Source of the DNA: Moniliophthora roreri
Taxonomy: Eukaryota > Basidiomycota > Agaricomycetes > Agaricales > Marasmiaceae
Reading direction: 5' to 3'
Assembly (NCBI GenBank): GCA_001466705.2
Contig: LATX02000233.1
Coordinates: 186,001-250,000 of the forward strand
DNA: 64,000 nt
Positions 1 to 10,600 of the stretch are shown here, piece after piece. The notes under the pieces were generated by a model, which was given only the letters and a program-made list of their open reading frames with translations, made no database searches and was not told the origin of the DNA. Made by a program: the position numbers and the translations under genes. The first letter of the stretch is position 1, and each line of letters opens with the position of its first letter.

Positions 1-1053
1 TGTCTGATAACATCTGATGCTGTCTGATAGCGTCCAGTAACATCTTGTTGGGGGTAAACATCCATCAATGCAGCATAACCAATGATAAGAATCGAGATTG
101 TTTGTTACATCCACATACTTGTATATGAAGACATCTTTCTGGCCTTGTGAATGCCAAACTCGTTCACCCAAACAAGATCAGCTTTTGTCTGGGAGAATGC
201 ATACCCATTAACTTGGTATATGCGAAATCGTCCACACCAAAGCGGCCATAGCCAGATGAGCCTCCACGTATCATTGAGAGCCGAGTTCAACGTTCAGGTC
301 CGTTGGAGAAGATTCGTTCGGCGATTTGGGATATGCAAAAGGATAGAGGTGTTGAATGATTACTCTTGTTAGATGAGAACTCCAAGGAGCTTGGTTGAGT
401 TTGCGTTTGGACTGGGGAATGGCTGAATGCATTGTACACAGTAGAAATGCATGATAGCAACCATACATATGATCACAGCATTGATGAAAAAGTGGGGATT
501 AATGTGTAGAGATTTGAGGGTTCCATGTAGCATGAGGAGGGATGCGAGGTGTCTGAGAGGCTGGTTGGTATGATTATGAAGGTTTCAAGAGTGAATGTGA
601 AGATGGTAATCTGACCTGGAAGACGTTAGGATAATAAACAACTTGAAAGTGCTCCTTATTGTTATGCACCGTATTCAGAGTAGATAAAGATGCTAGCAGG
701 AAGCATTTAGACCTTTCCCCCCCCAAGTGCCCAGATGCAGGAGGAGAGTTCTCCACGGGTGCGAGGAGACCTGCAATGTCAAGCCAGTAGAGAGATCTTG
801 AGGACTATCATGGTAGTGGTACTGCTGAGAGTTGTTCCTGTAATGACTCGAACACTTCACATGGAACCACTACAAGATCTTTGTCTCCATATGGTGAGAA
901 TAACAAGTGGGAATATGTGGCCTTGACGCTTGGATGTACAAAGTCCCGATTCCCAATGGGCAAGGTGCTTCTGGCATCTATTCTGAAGATGACACCTCGA
1001 GAAAGTACCCTCTCGATTTACAGAAAATGATCAGCATTATCAGAGGGGAGTGC
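1..1053. other. Gene-free stretch at the left edge
   Basis: No reading frame longer than about 75 codons and no recognisable protein motif. The first 50 bases carry a short imperfect direct repeat built on GTCTGATA (positions 4 and 24). A C run sits near 718-724. I see nothing else I can name. Confidence 0.5.
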
Positions 1054-1708
1054 TCAGTGTGGCCACTTCTTAGTCAGCCATCAGTGCTTTTCCCGCGCCC
1101 TATCAACACCCTAATAAGGCAACACAACCCACTCTAACACTTTTCTGAGTGATTCTGAGCTTAACCCTATGTTTTATAGATAAAAAGATGCTTCTATAAT
1201 TAAATTTGAGTGTATAAAAAGCTAAACCTAACCCCGAACCCCGAACCCTAACTGTGGGGCGTTCCCCCCCGCACCCCCCCTTGAAATATCCTCTAATCCC
1301 TAACCCTCTTGCGGGGTGTTCCCCCCCTCCACCCCCCCTCTAACCACAAACCCCTAACCTGAACCTCTAACACCTAACCCTAACTGTCTCAGCCTAGGTT
1401 CAAGCCCTTGAGCACACTACCTATCTCTAACCCTGAACCTGAACCCCTAAGCGGGGGACGCTTCGCGCCGCAGACCGCTACGCGATCTTCAAAAAAAAAA
1501 AAAAAAGAAAAACTGGCTCCCAAAATGACCGAACTGTGGCTATGAAAAAGCCTCTCTACGCCTATAAGCATATCCACTATGCCATGATGCTGTCCAAGAC
1601 GTAGAAGGTGTCCAGATCATACTCGCTTCCTGATCGGGCTGGCGGGAAGTGTCACCAAAAAGGGAAAGCGGGCGCGGCTGATGGCTGACTAAGAAGTGGC
1701 CACACTGA
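1054..1708. mobile_element. Non-autonomous inverted-repeat (MITE or foldback-like) element
   Basis: Positions 1054-1084 and 1678-1708 are perfect reverse complements over 31 bases, starting TCAGTGTGG at the left end and ending CCACACTGA at the right. The 655-base interior has no coding capacity. It holds degenerate telomere-like CCCTAA tracts (about 1195-1440), C runs and an A-rich run near 1491-1507. CAGTG-type ends occur in several DNA transposon superfamilies, so I do not assign one. I could not see a convincing target-site duplication in the flanks (left GGAGTGC, right CTACTCG), so this may be an old copy, a foldback structure or two opposed copies of a shorter repeat. Confidence 0.6.
1195..1470. 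repeat. Degenerate telomere-like CCCTAA repeat units
   Basis: The tract repeats variants of AACCCTAAC followed by a G-rich then C-rich stretch (GCGGGGTGTTCCCCCCC). Two clear copies lie near 1243-1280 and 1300-1338, and a weaker third near 1437-1470. CCCTAA is the common fungal telomere hexamer, but the units here are imperfect and lie inside the inverted-repeat element. I therefore read them as interstitial repeat DNA and not as a chromosome end. Confidence 0.6.
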
Positions 1709-2304
1709 CTACTCGCACTTATGCAGCCTCCACCACTCGACATGTTGCATCGAAGATTTTTTGTTTTGCGAGACATCATATCACATACAGAATCATATTC
1801 CAAACTGGAGGCAGCAGAATGGAATGATTTTCTGGGTATGATCGTTGCCGATGGGCTCGATGAATGTATATGAATGTATCGAGTTTACAAGACGCAACGA
1901 TTCCCAAACGTTGAACCTACACAGCCTAGACGTAGCTACCGGAAGCTCAAAGACAAGCTTTCGGAGTAGTCACAAATCCAATAGTAAGGAGGAGGTATAC
2001 CTCATGAAGAGCGTCATTTATTCACGCTGGGTTACCAGTCCAGTCGAGCCACATTAGGAAACGTTCTTCGTTAAGAGAATAAAACATCTATATAAATTGT
2101 TTTACCAGGCAGGATGTTTCCCTGGCAGGAGCTGCTCGACACTGTACTCGAAAGATTCACCAGCATCAAATCTCACGACAAGAATAGTGGGTGGACCCAG
2201 GCCGCTATGAGGTGTGCAGGTGTCATTGCAAGATGTTTCGACAATGCATATAAATCTCCCATAGTGAAAGCATGTGCATGAATACAATAAATGTGTTGCC
2301 CTCC
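1709..2304. other. Gene-free stretch downstream of eS10
   Basis: No supported gene. The right part is probably 3' untranslated sequence of the minus-strand eS10 gene. Short frames here have no recognisable content. Confidence 0.4.
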
Positions 2305-2854
2305 TTATGCTTCCCTGGGAGCACCCCTTCCAACACCGGCGAACTGAGGCCTGAACTCTCCTGGAGCATCTTCTTTCTTCCTGTAGCCTTCCCTGTCGCC
2401 ACGGGGAGGTCTGTAGGCGCCATCTCCGCCTCCTTGACGGACTGCGGCGGGACGAGGGGGACGAGCAGCTTTTTTATGTGTAGCGGGGACGATTTCAGCG
2501 GGAAGGTGGAGCCTACAAAAACAAATTAATTCCAGATAAGAAATACAGACGGATCGACGCACCACTCGCGAAGGTACTCAACACCTTCGGGGGTCAAGAT
2601 GTAGTAGTACCATTGCCAGCTGAACTGAGTCTTGACGTATCCCTTTGAGGTGAGACTTTGAAGGGCCTTGATAACCTGGAGGTTGGGGACGTCGAGTTCT
2701 TCGTGCTTGGGCGCGTTGAAGTCCTTTTTGGCGACCATGACGCCCTCTGCTCAGATTATTGATGTAAGAGTTACATCCCAACGTATATAGAGCAGTACAC
2801 ACCCTTGAAAAGGTTCTCATAGATAATGCGCCTGTTCTCTTTCGGGATAATCAT
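2305..2854 (-). CDS. RPS10: 40S ribosomal protein eS10
   Basis: Structural protein of the small cytosolic ribosomal subunit, located near the mRNA entry side on the beak of the head. Three coding exons, 2803-2854, 2563-2746 and 2305-2512, give 147 residues with consistent phase. The start reads [17 protein letters not shown] and continues into [17 protein letters not shown], the hallmark of the S10/plectin domain. LREW joins [11 protein letters not shown] across the second intron. The C-terminal tail is basic and Gly/Arg-rich, as is usual for the family. A likely 5' untranslated intron runs 2862-2958 (GTGAGT to GCAG), seven bases before the start codon, a common arrangement in fungal ribosomal protein genes. 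Length matches fungal homologs. Confidence 0.96.
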
Positions 2855-3344
2855 ATTGGGCCTGCAAAGTAAGTTACATCCAATTCGTCAGCGACCAATC
2901 CACGGTATTTCACAACAATTTTCGCCAAAATAACAGAGTAACGGTATTAGACACTCACAAGAGGTGTTTTAGACCTGCTTTGAGGATTTTTGAGGGGGAC
3001 GTGCGTCGAGCTGGTGTGTGTCCACTGAGAATGAGTTGATCCACCTTGGCGTGTGTTGTTTGGTTAAGCGCTTAATTTCTAGCGCCCACATCTACTAGTC
3101 ATCGCTAACTGAACCTTGACCTTTAAAAGCGCAGGTTGGCACAATTCATTATTGCTTTCGTATTCTATGCTTTAATAATGCTCAATGACCTGCCTTCCCT
3201 TCCGGCTTTCTAGCTTTAAATACCCCACGCTCCTGTACCGTACGCAAAATTGCATTCACATTCTCCATCGCTGATTCCTTTCCAACCTTCGCATGAGCTT
3301 TGCGACCTATATGATGGTCAGGCCCAGTGGAAAAAACAAAAATA
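2855..3344. promoter_or_regulatory. eS10 upstream region
   Basis: This stretch holds the presumed leader, 5' untranslated intron and promoter of minus-strand RPS10 and the 3' region of TRM44. A plus-strand CCAAT lies near 2895. I saw no further gene. Confidence 0.4.
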
Positions 3345-4944
3345 TTACCACTGACCAATGACAGCCCAATTCTTCGTACTAGGAATCCTCAAAATCTCAG
3401 TTTCAACTTCCCATCCACAATGCACGCTTAACGAAGCAAGCCAAATCCTATACATCGAGTACGAGGACGTGTTTGCATTTGTAGCATCTCCACCTAAATT
3501 CAACCCCTTTACAAACTCTTCCTCCTCTGAATCTGGTAGTGGGTAAGGTGGATTGGAACCATTGCGAGCATACTTGGCGTCAAATATCCACGCACAACAG
3601 GGTATACTTAGATACCCTGATGCAGAAAAGAGAGTAGCAAGGACAGGTGTCCATGGCGTGAGTTCGTCTGCGTGATTTGCGATGATGAAAACTCCTTGGG
3701 GGAAGTACTCGGGGGTACTAGTCCTCGTGCTAGTGACACAGGCAGGATCAAAGGCGTGAACGCGTAGTCGCTCCTGAGTAGCTTGTGGGTACGATGCCCA
3801 CGACGTTCGCGCGCGTACGTCGATACCGTATCCAGTGTAGCCTTCGGTTGCGAGAATGTGAGTGAGGAGGCCATTCCCGCATCTGAAAGTCATTCAACTC
3901 GTCAGTATGGGGCGGAATTCGGAAAGATATGAAGATTACGCACCCGAAATCAATGAATCCACCAGGCGGACGAGGCCATTCTTTCCAGGGCTCCGGCTCC
4001 GAGACGTCTTCCGGTATAGAGGAAGAAGAGAAAGTCTTCTTCCACAGTAGAATTAAGTACGTGGCTATACCAATATCCTACAAGGCGGGGGTTCGCGTTT
4101 GGGTTAGCTTTTCGATTTGCGCTAAGATGATTGGATTCACCTCAAATACATGCTTCAACGGATCTGTGACTTCCTGCCATGTATCTATCAGGGCCTTATG
4201 TCTCTCCCTCATAACTAGATACAGATCCTGGTACTCTTCTCTCGGAACAAGTATATCATGTATAACCCTCTTCTGATAATTCGTCGTCGCACCCCATCCA
4301 TACCGATGAAGAGTCTCTAGTAGAGCCAGGCATGTACGGTATAGTCGGGCATTGGGATCAAGAGGTGTATTGGGATGTGGGATGGCTTGGATTTGAAGAG
4401 TACCTTCGGTTCGGTCTTGAAGGTAATGGAAAGCCAAGTGTATGACGGTTGGGTGGTAGTAAGGTAGAGGTAATTCCGGTGTAACAACTGGTGTTAGTAC
4501 AAGGGTAGTGACGGCGTCGATCGGAATGTCTTCTGCTTCCTTCGTGTATAAGGTACAATATTGCTCAAGAGGCGAATCACGACCTGGCCTTCTAGGCAAG
4601 AGTTTCCGGTGGATACACCTCAGCCGACGGTGATTTTGCAGAGTTGGAATAAATTCTGGGAATGATTCCGTATCCGAGTCGCCGAATTCAGCCAAGGTTT
4701 CGGATCTTAGTATGAGAGTAGAGTTGTATTCTGGGTGGTGGATCAACTGTGAGATGGCGATTTCGAACTGTTACGATGATCAGAGCGGTTTAGGTAGAGT
4801 TAAATTGACCGACTTACATACCACTTCCACCGGGAAATTTGCAGGACAGCTGATGAGGGGCAACCAGTTTCCCCCTGGGAGATCTGCTAGTGCTTTCGAT
4901 GTGCATGGTGACGGTTCAAATCGGGGGCGTTGAGCACCAATCAT
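3345..4944 (-). CDS. TRM44: tRNA (uracil-2'-O-)-methyltransferase TRM44-like
   Basis: Predicted to 2'-O-methylate U44 of cytosolic tRNA-Ser with S-adenosylmethionine. Four exons, 4822-4944, 4141-4767, 3944-4077 and 3345-3882, give 473 residues in phase. Family signatures are visible in order: an N-terminal segment ending [37 protein letters not shown], joined across an intron; the SAM-binding loop DFGCGNGLLTHIL, also joined across an intron; the following GYGIDVRAR; and the C-terminal LRIPSTKNWAVIG. Length is close to the yeast enzyme. The start chosen (MIGAQRPRF) is the first ATG in frame with the splice-consistent first exon. The pseudogene of an AIF-like oxidoreductase lies upstream on the same strand. 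Confidence 0.92.
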
Positions 4945-5103
4945 GAGTCGGTGATGGAAGAAACCAAGGGATAAGTAGAACGCGGCGCTCAGTTGTGTAT
5001 GCTGATAAGTAATGACAGTGACACATTGCTTGAACCACCGCTAAAATGCTCAGCCTTAAGAATTTCCATTCGGCAGTTCTTTTCAATAGGTGTTGTAGTT
5101 GAA

Positions 5104-6452
5104 TTAACGGGGTATTAGAAAGTATATCTGAAAGCACAGTACTAGTATTGTGAAGCGCCCAAGATCATCAAAAGCAAGTCTATCACTACGTTCTAGTACC
5201 CAACCTGCGGGTGGAGGTGTGGCAAGGTTTCGTGATTTGATCATGGCAGTCAGCCGAGGGCCGACCATAATATTGATGTAAAACAATCCCGACTCCTCCA
5301 TTCACCCAAACCTCGTCAGCCTAATCGTTTTTAGTTACACAAGCAACACACCTTTCCATTCGTGACCATGATGATTTCCGTCGACCCTTTATATACCTTC
5401 TTCACGGTCTTCCCTGTAACACAGCTGAGCTACAATCGCTGCATGCGCAGCGGCTTTTGCAGCTGCCCAGTCGATAATATCACCAGCAGCAAAGATGTTG
5501 AGGTATTTCAGAAGCTGAAGGGTAGGTTGGATTTTGACGAGGCCCCTTGAGGACAAGGTTTCCACCCCGAGGGATGAACCGATAAATTCGGTGTCTGGTT
5601 TTGTGCCCCATGTTTGCACCTAGGCCTAACTTGTGATAACAGGCAGAAGGAAAGCTTGGGCTCACAATTAGATCAGGATCCAACATTCCTTTCTGCGTGT
5701 GTATTGTTCCCGTATGAGGTCCAGGAACGACATCCTGAATGCAGTCATTCAGGATAGTAACCTTGACATCCCTTGCTTCCATCTGTTTCTGTATGCCTTC
5801 GCATTTTCTCGGGATACGTCCCGTTCAAAAGCATGTTGTCGCGTTGAATGGTAGTAATTTTCTTATCCTATTAGATAGGTTGTTGAAAGCGGCAATGGGA
5901 ATGGTGGTTAAGAATGCTCACTGGCCACAAATCCTTGATCTCACCAGCCAACTCAATACCGACGGATCCGCGTCCCACTAAAAGGATATTCTGAGTTTTT
6001 GCAAACTCTTGGCGTCGACCAGAAATGAACGAGGCCACCTGGGAAGGATCCTTCGGGAACGCGATGGGTCCATCCCATTTACTCCCAGTAGCAAGTACGA
6101 GAATATCATATCCCACCCTCTGGCCATCCGTCAAGACCACTTCACCATGTCTCTCCCCTGACTTCTGATTAATCCTGGCTGCTTCTCCTTGAACAAAAGT
6201 TCCGTTATCGTTATGGAAGACCCTGTCGTATGGGACAAAGGTTTGTTCTTGAAGCCTGTCGCGGTCCGAAACGACTACACGTAGAGTAGGAATGAGAAAA
6301 ATGATGTACGGTCGAGGATTTATAGGGATGATATTGAACTTTGCTGGATCGAGGGCTTTGGAAAGTGGCCTGGCGACATGCACACCAGCTGAACCCCCAC
6401 CAACGATGACTATGACTGTGGTGGTTTTGTCGTCGGTTTCCTTGTACGACAT
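5104..6452 (-). pseudogene. AIF-like FAD/NAD(P)H oxidoreductase, broken
   Basis: Remnant of an apoptosis-inducing-factor/AMID-like flavoprotein, which would oxidise NAD(P)H using FAD. The first exon keeps the FAD-binding IVGGGSAGVHVA, the conserved VVSDRDRLQEQ, LVLATGSKW and the NAD-binding LLVGRGSVGIELAGEIKD. After one normal intron (WP to DKKITTI) the frame breaks near 5800-5812, between TYPEK and QKQMEARDVKV. Another normal intron leads to TWGTKPDTEFIG and the FAD-contacting IFAAGDIIDW. The frame breaks again near 5411-5425 (AAIVAQ to VTGKTVKKVYKGS) and near 5288-5300 (NGGVG to LFYINIMVG). No intron fits these short breaks. Three separate lesions point to an inactive gene; sequencing error is the alternative. 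Confidence 0.8.
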
Positions 6453-7671
6453 GGTAATGAGAAAGAGGAGACGCGGGAAATTGTTTCCGGGAGATTGATT
6501 TTAGGAGCATAACACCAGGGATGCTTAAATCTTTATAGCTACCCGAATGCATCTAGGGTGAACAAGGTCAAGCTTGATTTTGATAACGAGTTGGTAAGTA
6601 CCTCAATCGACGTCGAAATGTGGCTGGAACGGGGAAAAGAATCTTCATTTCCACAGGAGTTTCTCAACCGCTGGAATTTCCTAGAAAAACATCTTGCTGT
6701 CAGTGTAATGCCCCATCGTCATCTGGTCCAGATAGTGCTGAAAAATTTGAGCTGCCTAGCAATTAAAATTTTTCCGTTTGCGTAGGGAGGTTCATGGTCC
6801 AGGTTCGCTATCATCACTCAAAGTGGGTGAAGCAATCAACTGTCCAGGCAACGACCATCAGACAGTAGATGGCATAACTTGAATATGTCTCCGTCGTGAC
6901 AAAAACCCCAGCAACTGAATTAATCATGGCCATATATGCCATTCTGTTTCTGGGTGTCGCGCGATTTCTAATTTCATTGCCACCGGCCGAGGCAGACGTA
7001 GATGGTGGTAGTCGTCTCATTTGGTGGCCGGGACAGATCTACCTCGAAGCTATTATAGTCTGTAGGTCCACGAGCATCGAGCCCATGTTCTTTCGTGATT
7101 TGACTCCTTTTCGACAAAATTGAAGGTCAAGGAGATGAAAAGGAGAGAAAGAAGCTGCGAGTTGCAGGTAAGTAGCTGACAATTGTCTTGATTCCAGTCA
7201 CGTACAGAAATGAATCAAGTATCTCAGAAGCTCTGCGCTATACAGCAACCTCTGCTAGTAAACGCGTCGCCTGGTTGAAAGAATTGTGTCCACTTCAATC
7301 GGTGATAGCCTACCAGTGATAGGCTGAGCACATGCAATTTTACTCGGATTTCTGAGGGAAAAGCACAATTGAGTGGCGGATGTAGATGAATAACGCAAAA
7401 TCGGCGTGGAGAGCATGCTTCAATCAGAAGCGAAATGTTGGACATGGATCGTATTGTCACGTAGTAGACATGTCTAGGGAAAGAGTTCAGCGCAATGGCC
7501 TGAAAGGCATGAGTTCAGATGTAATTACCATTATAGATTGAAGAACGCCGTTCTTCTACCAAACCGGGACTGGTGACTGTTTATTATGCTGTCACGTGGA
7601 AAATTCCGCGACGCGCTTGTTTGCCCAATACCACCACGCTCTTGCTCTGTCACCCAGACCATGCCGTCTTC
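6453..7671. other. Gene-poor stretch
   Basis: About 1.2 kb without a supported gene. A minus-strand frame at 6814-7020 encodes a short hydrophobic segment (MAYMAMINSVAGVFV), which could be a membrane-protein relic, but it has no splice-compatible partners that I can find. The right end should contain the Mus7 promoter. Confidence 0.4.
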
Positions 7672-10600
7672 ATGAGTGACGACTACGTCGAAACTTCAGA
7701 TCAAGAGGAGGAAGAGATTCGCTGGAAACTCAGGAGAGTTAGTGAGGAAAAGGTGGAAGTAGAGGCATACCCCTTCCGATGGGGTGTTCAACAAAGCGCA
7801 GAAGTGAGCGTTTCCTCTTTCTTTCGCATCTCCAATCCTCATTCCGGTCGATATGTAGCTTGACTCAGGTGCAAATGGCGGCGCGTTCTCTGACATCTTG
7901 TCACCCGTTGCATCTCCAGGCTTGGCATTGACAGGCAGCCTGGACGACGAAGAGGACGCGGTAATGCATGAAGGTCAAGGCGAATCACCTTCGGATGATT
8001 TTATGGACGTATCTCAGGATCCTCTACTCATTCAAGCAACAACACCACCGCCAGATACCGATTACACAGATCCCAATACCCCGACAACCAGTATCTTTTC
8101 CTATCAACCACCACGGTCATCACACTCTCCCGAAAACTCGCAGGATCCTCTCAATCTTTCTTGCGGTGAAAATGAAAGCGATATAGAACTACGTAGGATC
8201 AATCGAGAAACCCCTGCTTCTCCGTCCAGAAGCGCCGACAACGACATCCATCTGCATTCATCTGGCCCTTCTCCGTTGCGCAGGGTCCGCGATGAGATAG
8301 AAGAATTCCCATCGACATTGCTTCGGGCTGCTCCCCAACAAGAGGATGACGACTTGATGCAGTTCTCTCCGGTCCAGCGTCCATTAACCTTAGCATCGTC
8401 ACCCCTTTCTGAGCCGCGCACATCGCTACCGAAGGACTCATCGCTTTCTCCTCCTAGACGCCGTGCATCCACAACATCGGACGGTCAACTCATTCTTCAT
8501 GAGCAATCCGTCCCCATAGCTGCCGAAGGTCGATATCCACTCCGTAAACGGAATCGTCGGCAGGAGAATCCTTATCTGGCAGACTTGCAAGAGTATCATT
8601 ATCTGCTCCGTCACAACCCCGATGCAATTGTGAAACTTCCAAGAGGGGGGCATAGTCATCGTCGTGGGTCCATAGATGCCTGCGAGGAGTCTCAAGAACA
8701 AGAGTACCAACCTGATGACAACTTAGACGACAATGAACATGATATGCCAATGCAGCAGGCTCCAATTCCACCAAGGACTCGTTCCGAAGGCTTCTCCGAA
8801 ATTTCTGATACGGACGATGAAGAAAAGGAACTCCGGAAGGAATGGTTTCAACTGAAACGGAAGAACAAGGAAAAAGAGAAGGAAAAGGAAGGGCAGCGGC
8901 GTCCCAATAAAAAATCAAGGCCTCATGCCTTTCCTATTCCTCGCCCGGAGTTTGAAGAAGGGTCTTCTCGTCACCCTACTAATTCTCGTGGTGTGAGTTG
9001 CTATGTTAATTCCCTCTAATGTCCAGCAGCTGATGAAATGCTCATTTATCAAGAGAGAGCGGTCGTTTTCATCGAAGTCTCCCAGTACCACCTCATCACG
9101 AAATAGACGCCACTTGCTTTCAAGATCAAGGAGCCGTCAAGTCGTCCCGGATTCTGACGGAGAAGACAGAGCTAGTCATTCTACGGTGCAATCTTATCTT
9201 GACATTCGGACACCAGTGCCTCATTCATTTATACAGAGAGTCGGTTCAAGGTTCTTCACACCTCAGATGGACAACCATACTTTTCCGTTCCTGAAGAGCA
9301 TTTTAGGCGACTCTTATGAAGACGAGGCGAGAGCTGGCCCTTCTCGTGAGGTGCGTTCTAGTATTGAAATCTACATACCGTCGTCTAATCCATACGTGCA
9401 GAGAGTCGACACAAGATTTTCATCGCCAGCTCAGCTCGAAGACTACCGTGGTCCGTCTCCGTCTCCATTCAGTATCCCCGATGGGGTTCGGGAACTCCCC
9501 GGTCCTTCAGGAGTATTTCACGCTCAGGTCAATGACCCTCCTGTACACGATGTCGACGTTGAAATGCTCTCAGACAATGAGCTGCTGCAGAACGCCTATG
9601 GTGTTTCCATTGAAATAGATGATGATGAGGAGGAGGAAGAGGATTCCGGACGCGCGCAAAATAGGGAAGATGATGGCGAGGAAGATCAGCCTTCCAGCCA
9701 TGGTTCACCTGATGACTCTGACATCGCTGAACTTCTGCAGCCTCAAACTCGCAAAGATCGCAAAAGGCAGAAGATTCTGCAGTCCATGTATCCTGCCTTC
9801 GTAGTCGAGTCAATGATGAAGGAGGCCGAGTTAGAGAGGAAACGGAGGGAGCAACGCAAACGCACAGCGTCACCTCCTCCAAGTGCAGAGAATGTACCAG
9901 TCCGCCCGGGTCAGGCTCGAAAGAAGAAAGCTGCTGTTCCACGATCCAACAATGAAATTCGTGGTGATAGCGAGAGTTCTGACGACGAAGCCAGTCATCC
10001 TGGACCAGCCTCACGTTCATCTCCGCCTCCATATGTATTCCCTCCCACACGTACCGCTCTCCCCTCGCTATTCAACTCGCCTTCACCCCTTCCCCGACCA
10101 CAAAATGCACCCACGCGAAAGGATAAAGGCAAAGGAAAAGAAACGTACAGACCTGATCCCGAGGTAATCGAGATCTCCGAAAGTGATGAAGCCGACGAGG
10201 AAGATGACGAGAGTAGTTCAGCGGAGGAAATAGATGAGGAAGATATCGAGCGTGCTCTTAACAACAAACCCATGATCAATAACGCGCGAGCGCAAGAACT
10301 GGCCATTGGAAATGGCATTGACTATATGCTGACGTGCGCTACCAGGCTTGTTGGATCCAGAGCGAAGCGGAAACACACTTCCTCTTCTCATTCGGGAGTT
10401 GCAACAAAGTCATCGGGGAATCGTGTCTCAACAAACTCTGTCAAGGAAAAACCGACTGGAAGTCACAGTCATAAAGGCATCTCCGCCGGAGCAAGCTCAC
10501 GTCAAAGGGAAGCCAATGCTATGCCGAGTGAGCGTGACGTAGATGAAATGACCGTTGCTGTCAATGAAGTACAAGCTGCAAAGGGGAAGGATAAGAAACG

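Noticed and set aside
9529..10050. 173-codon antisense frame in Mus7
   Set aside because: Complement of acidic and Ser-rich coding sequence; His/Pro-rich composition is explained by that.
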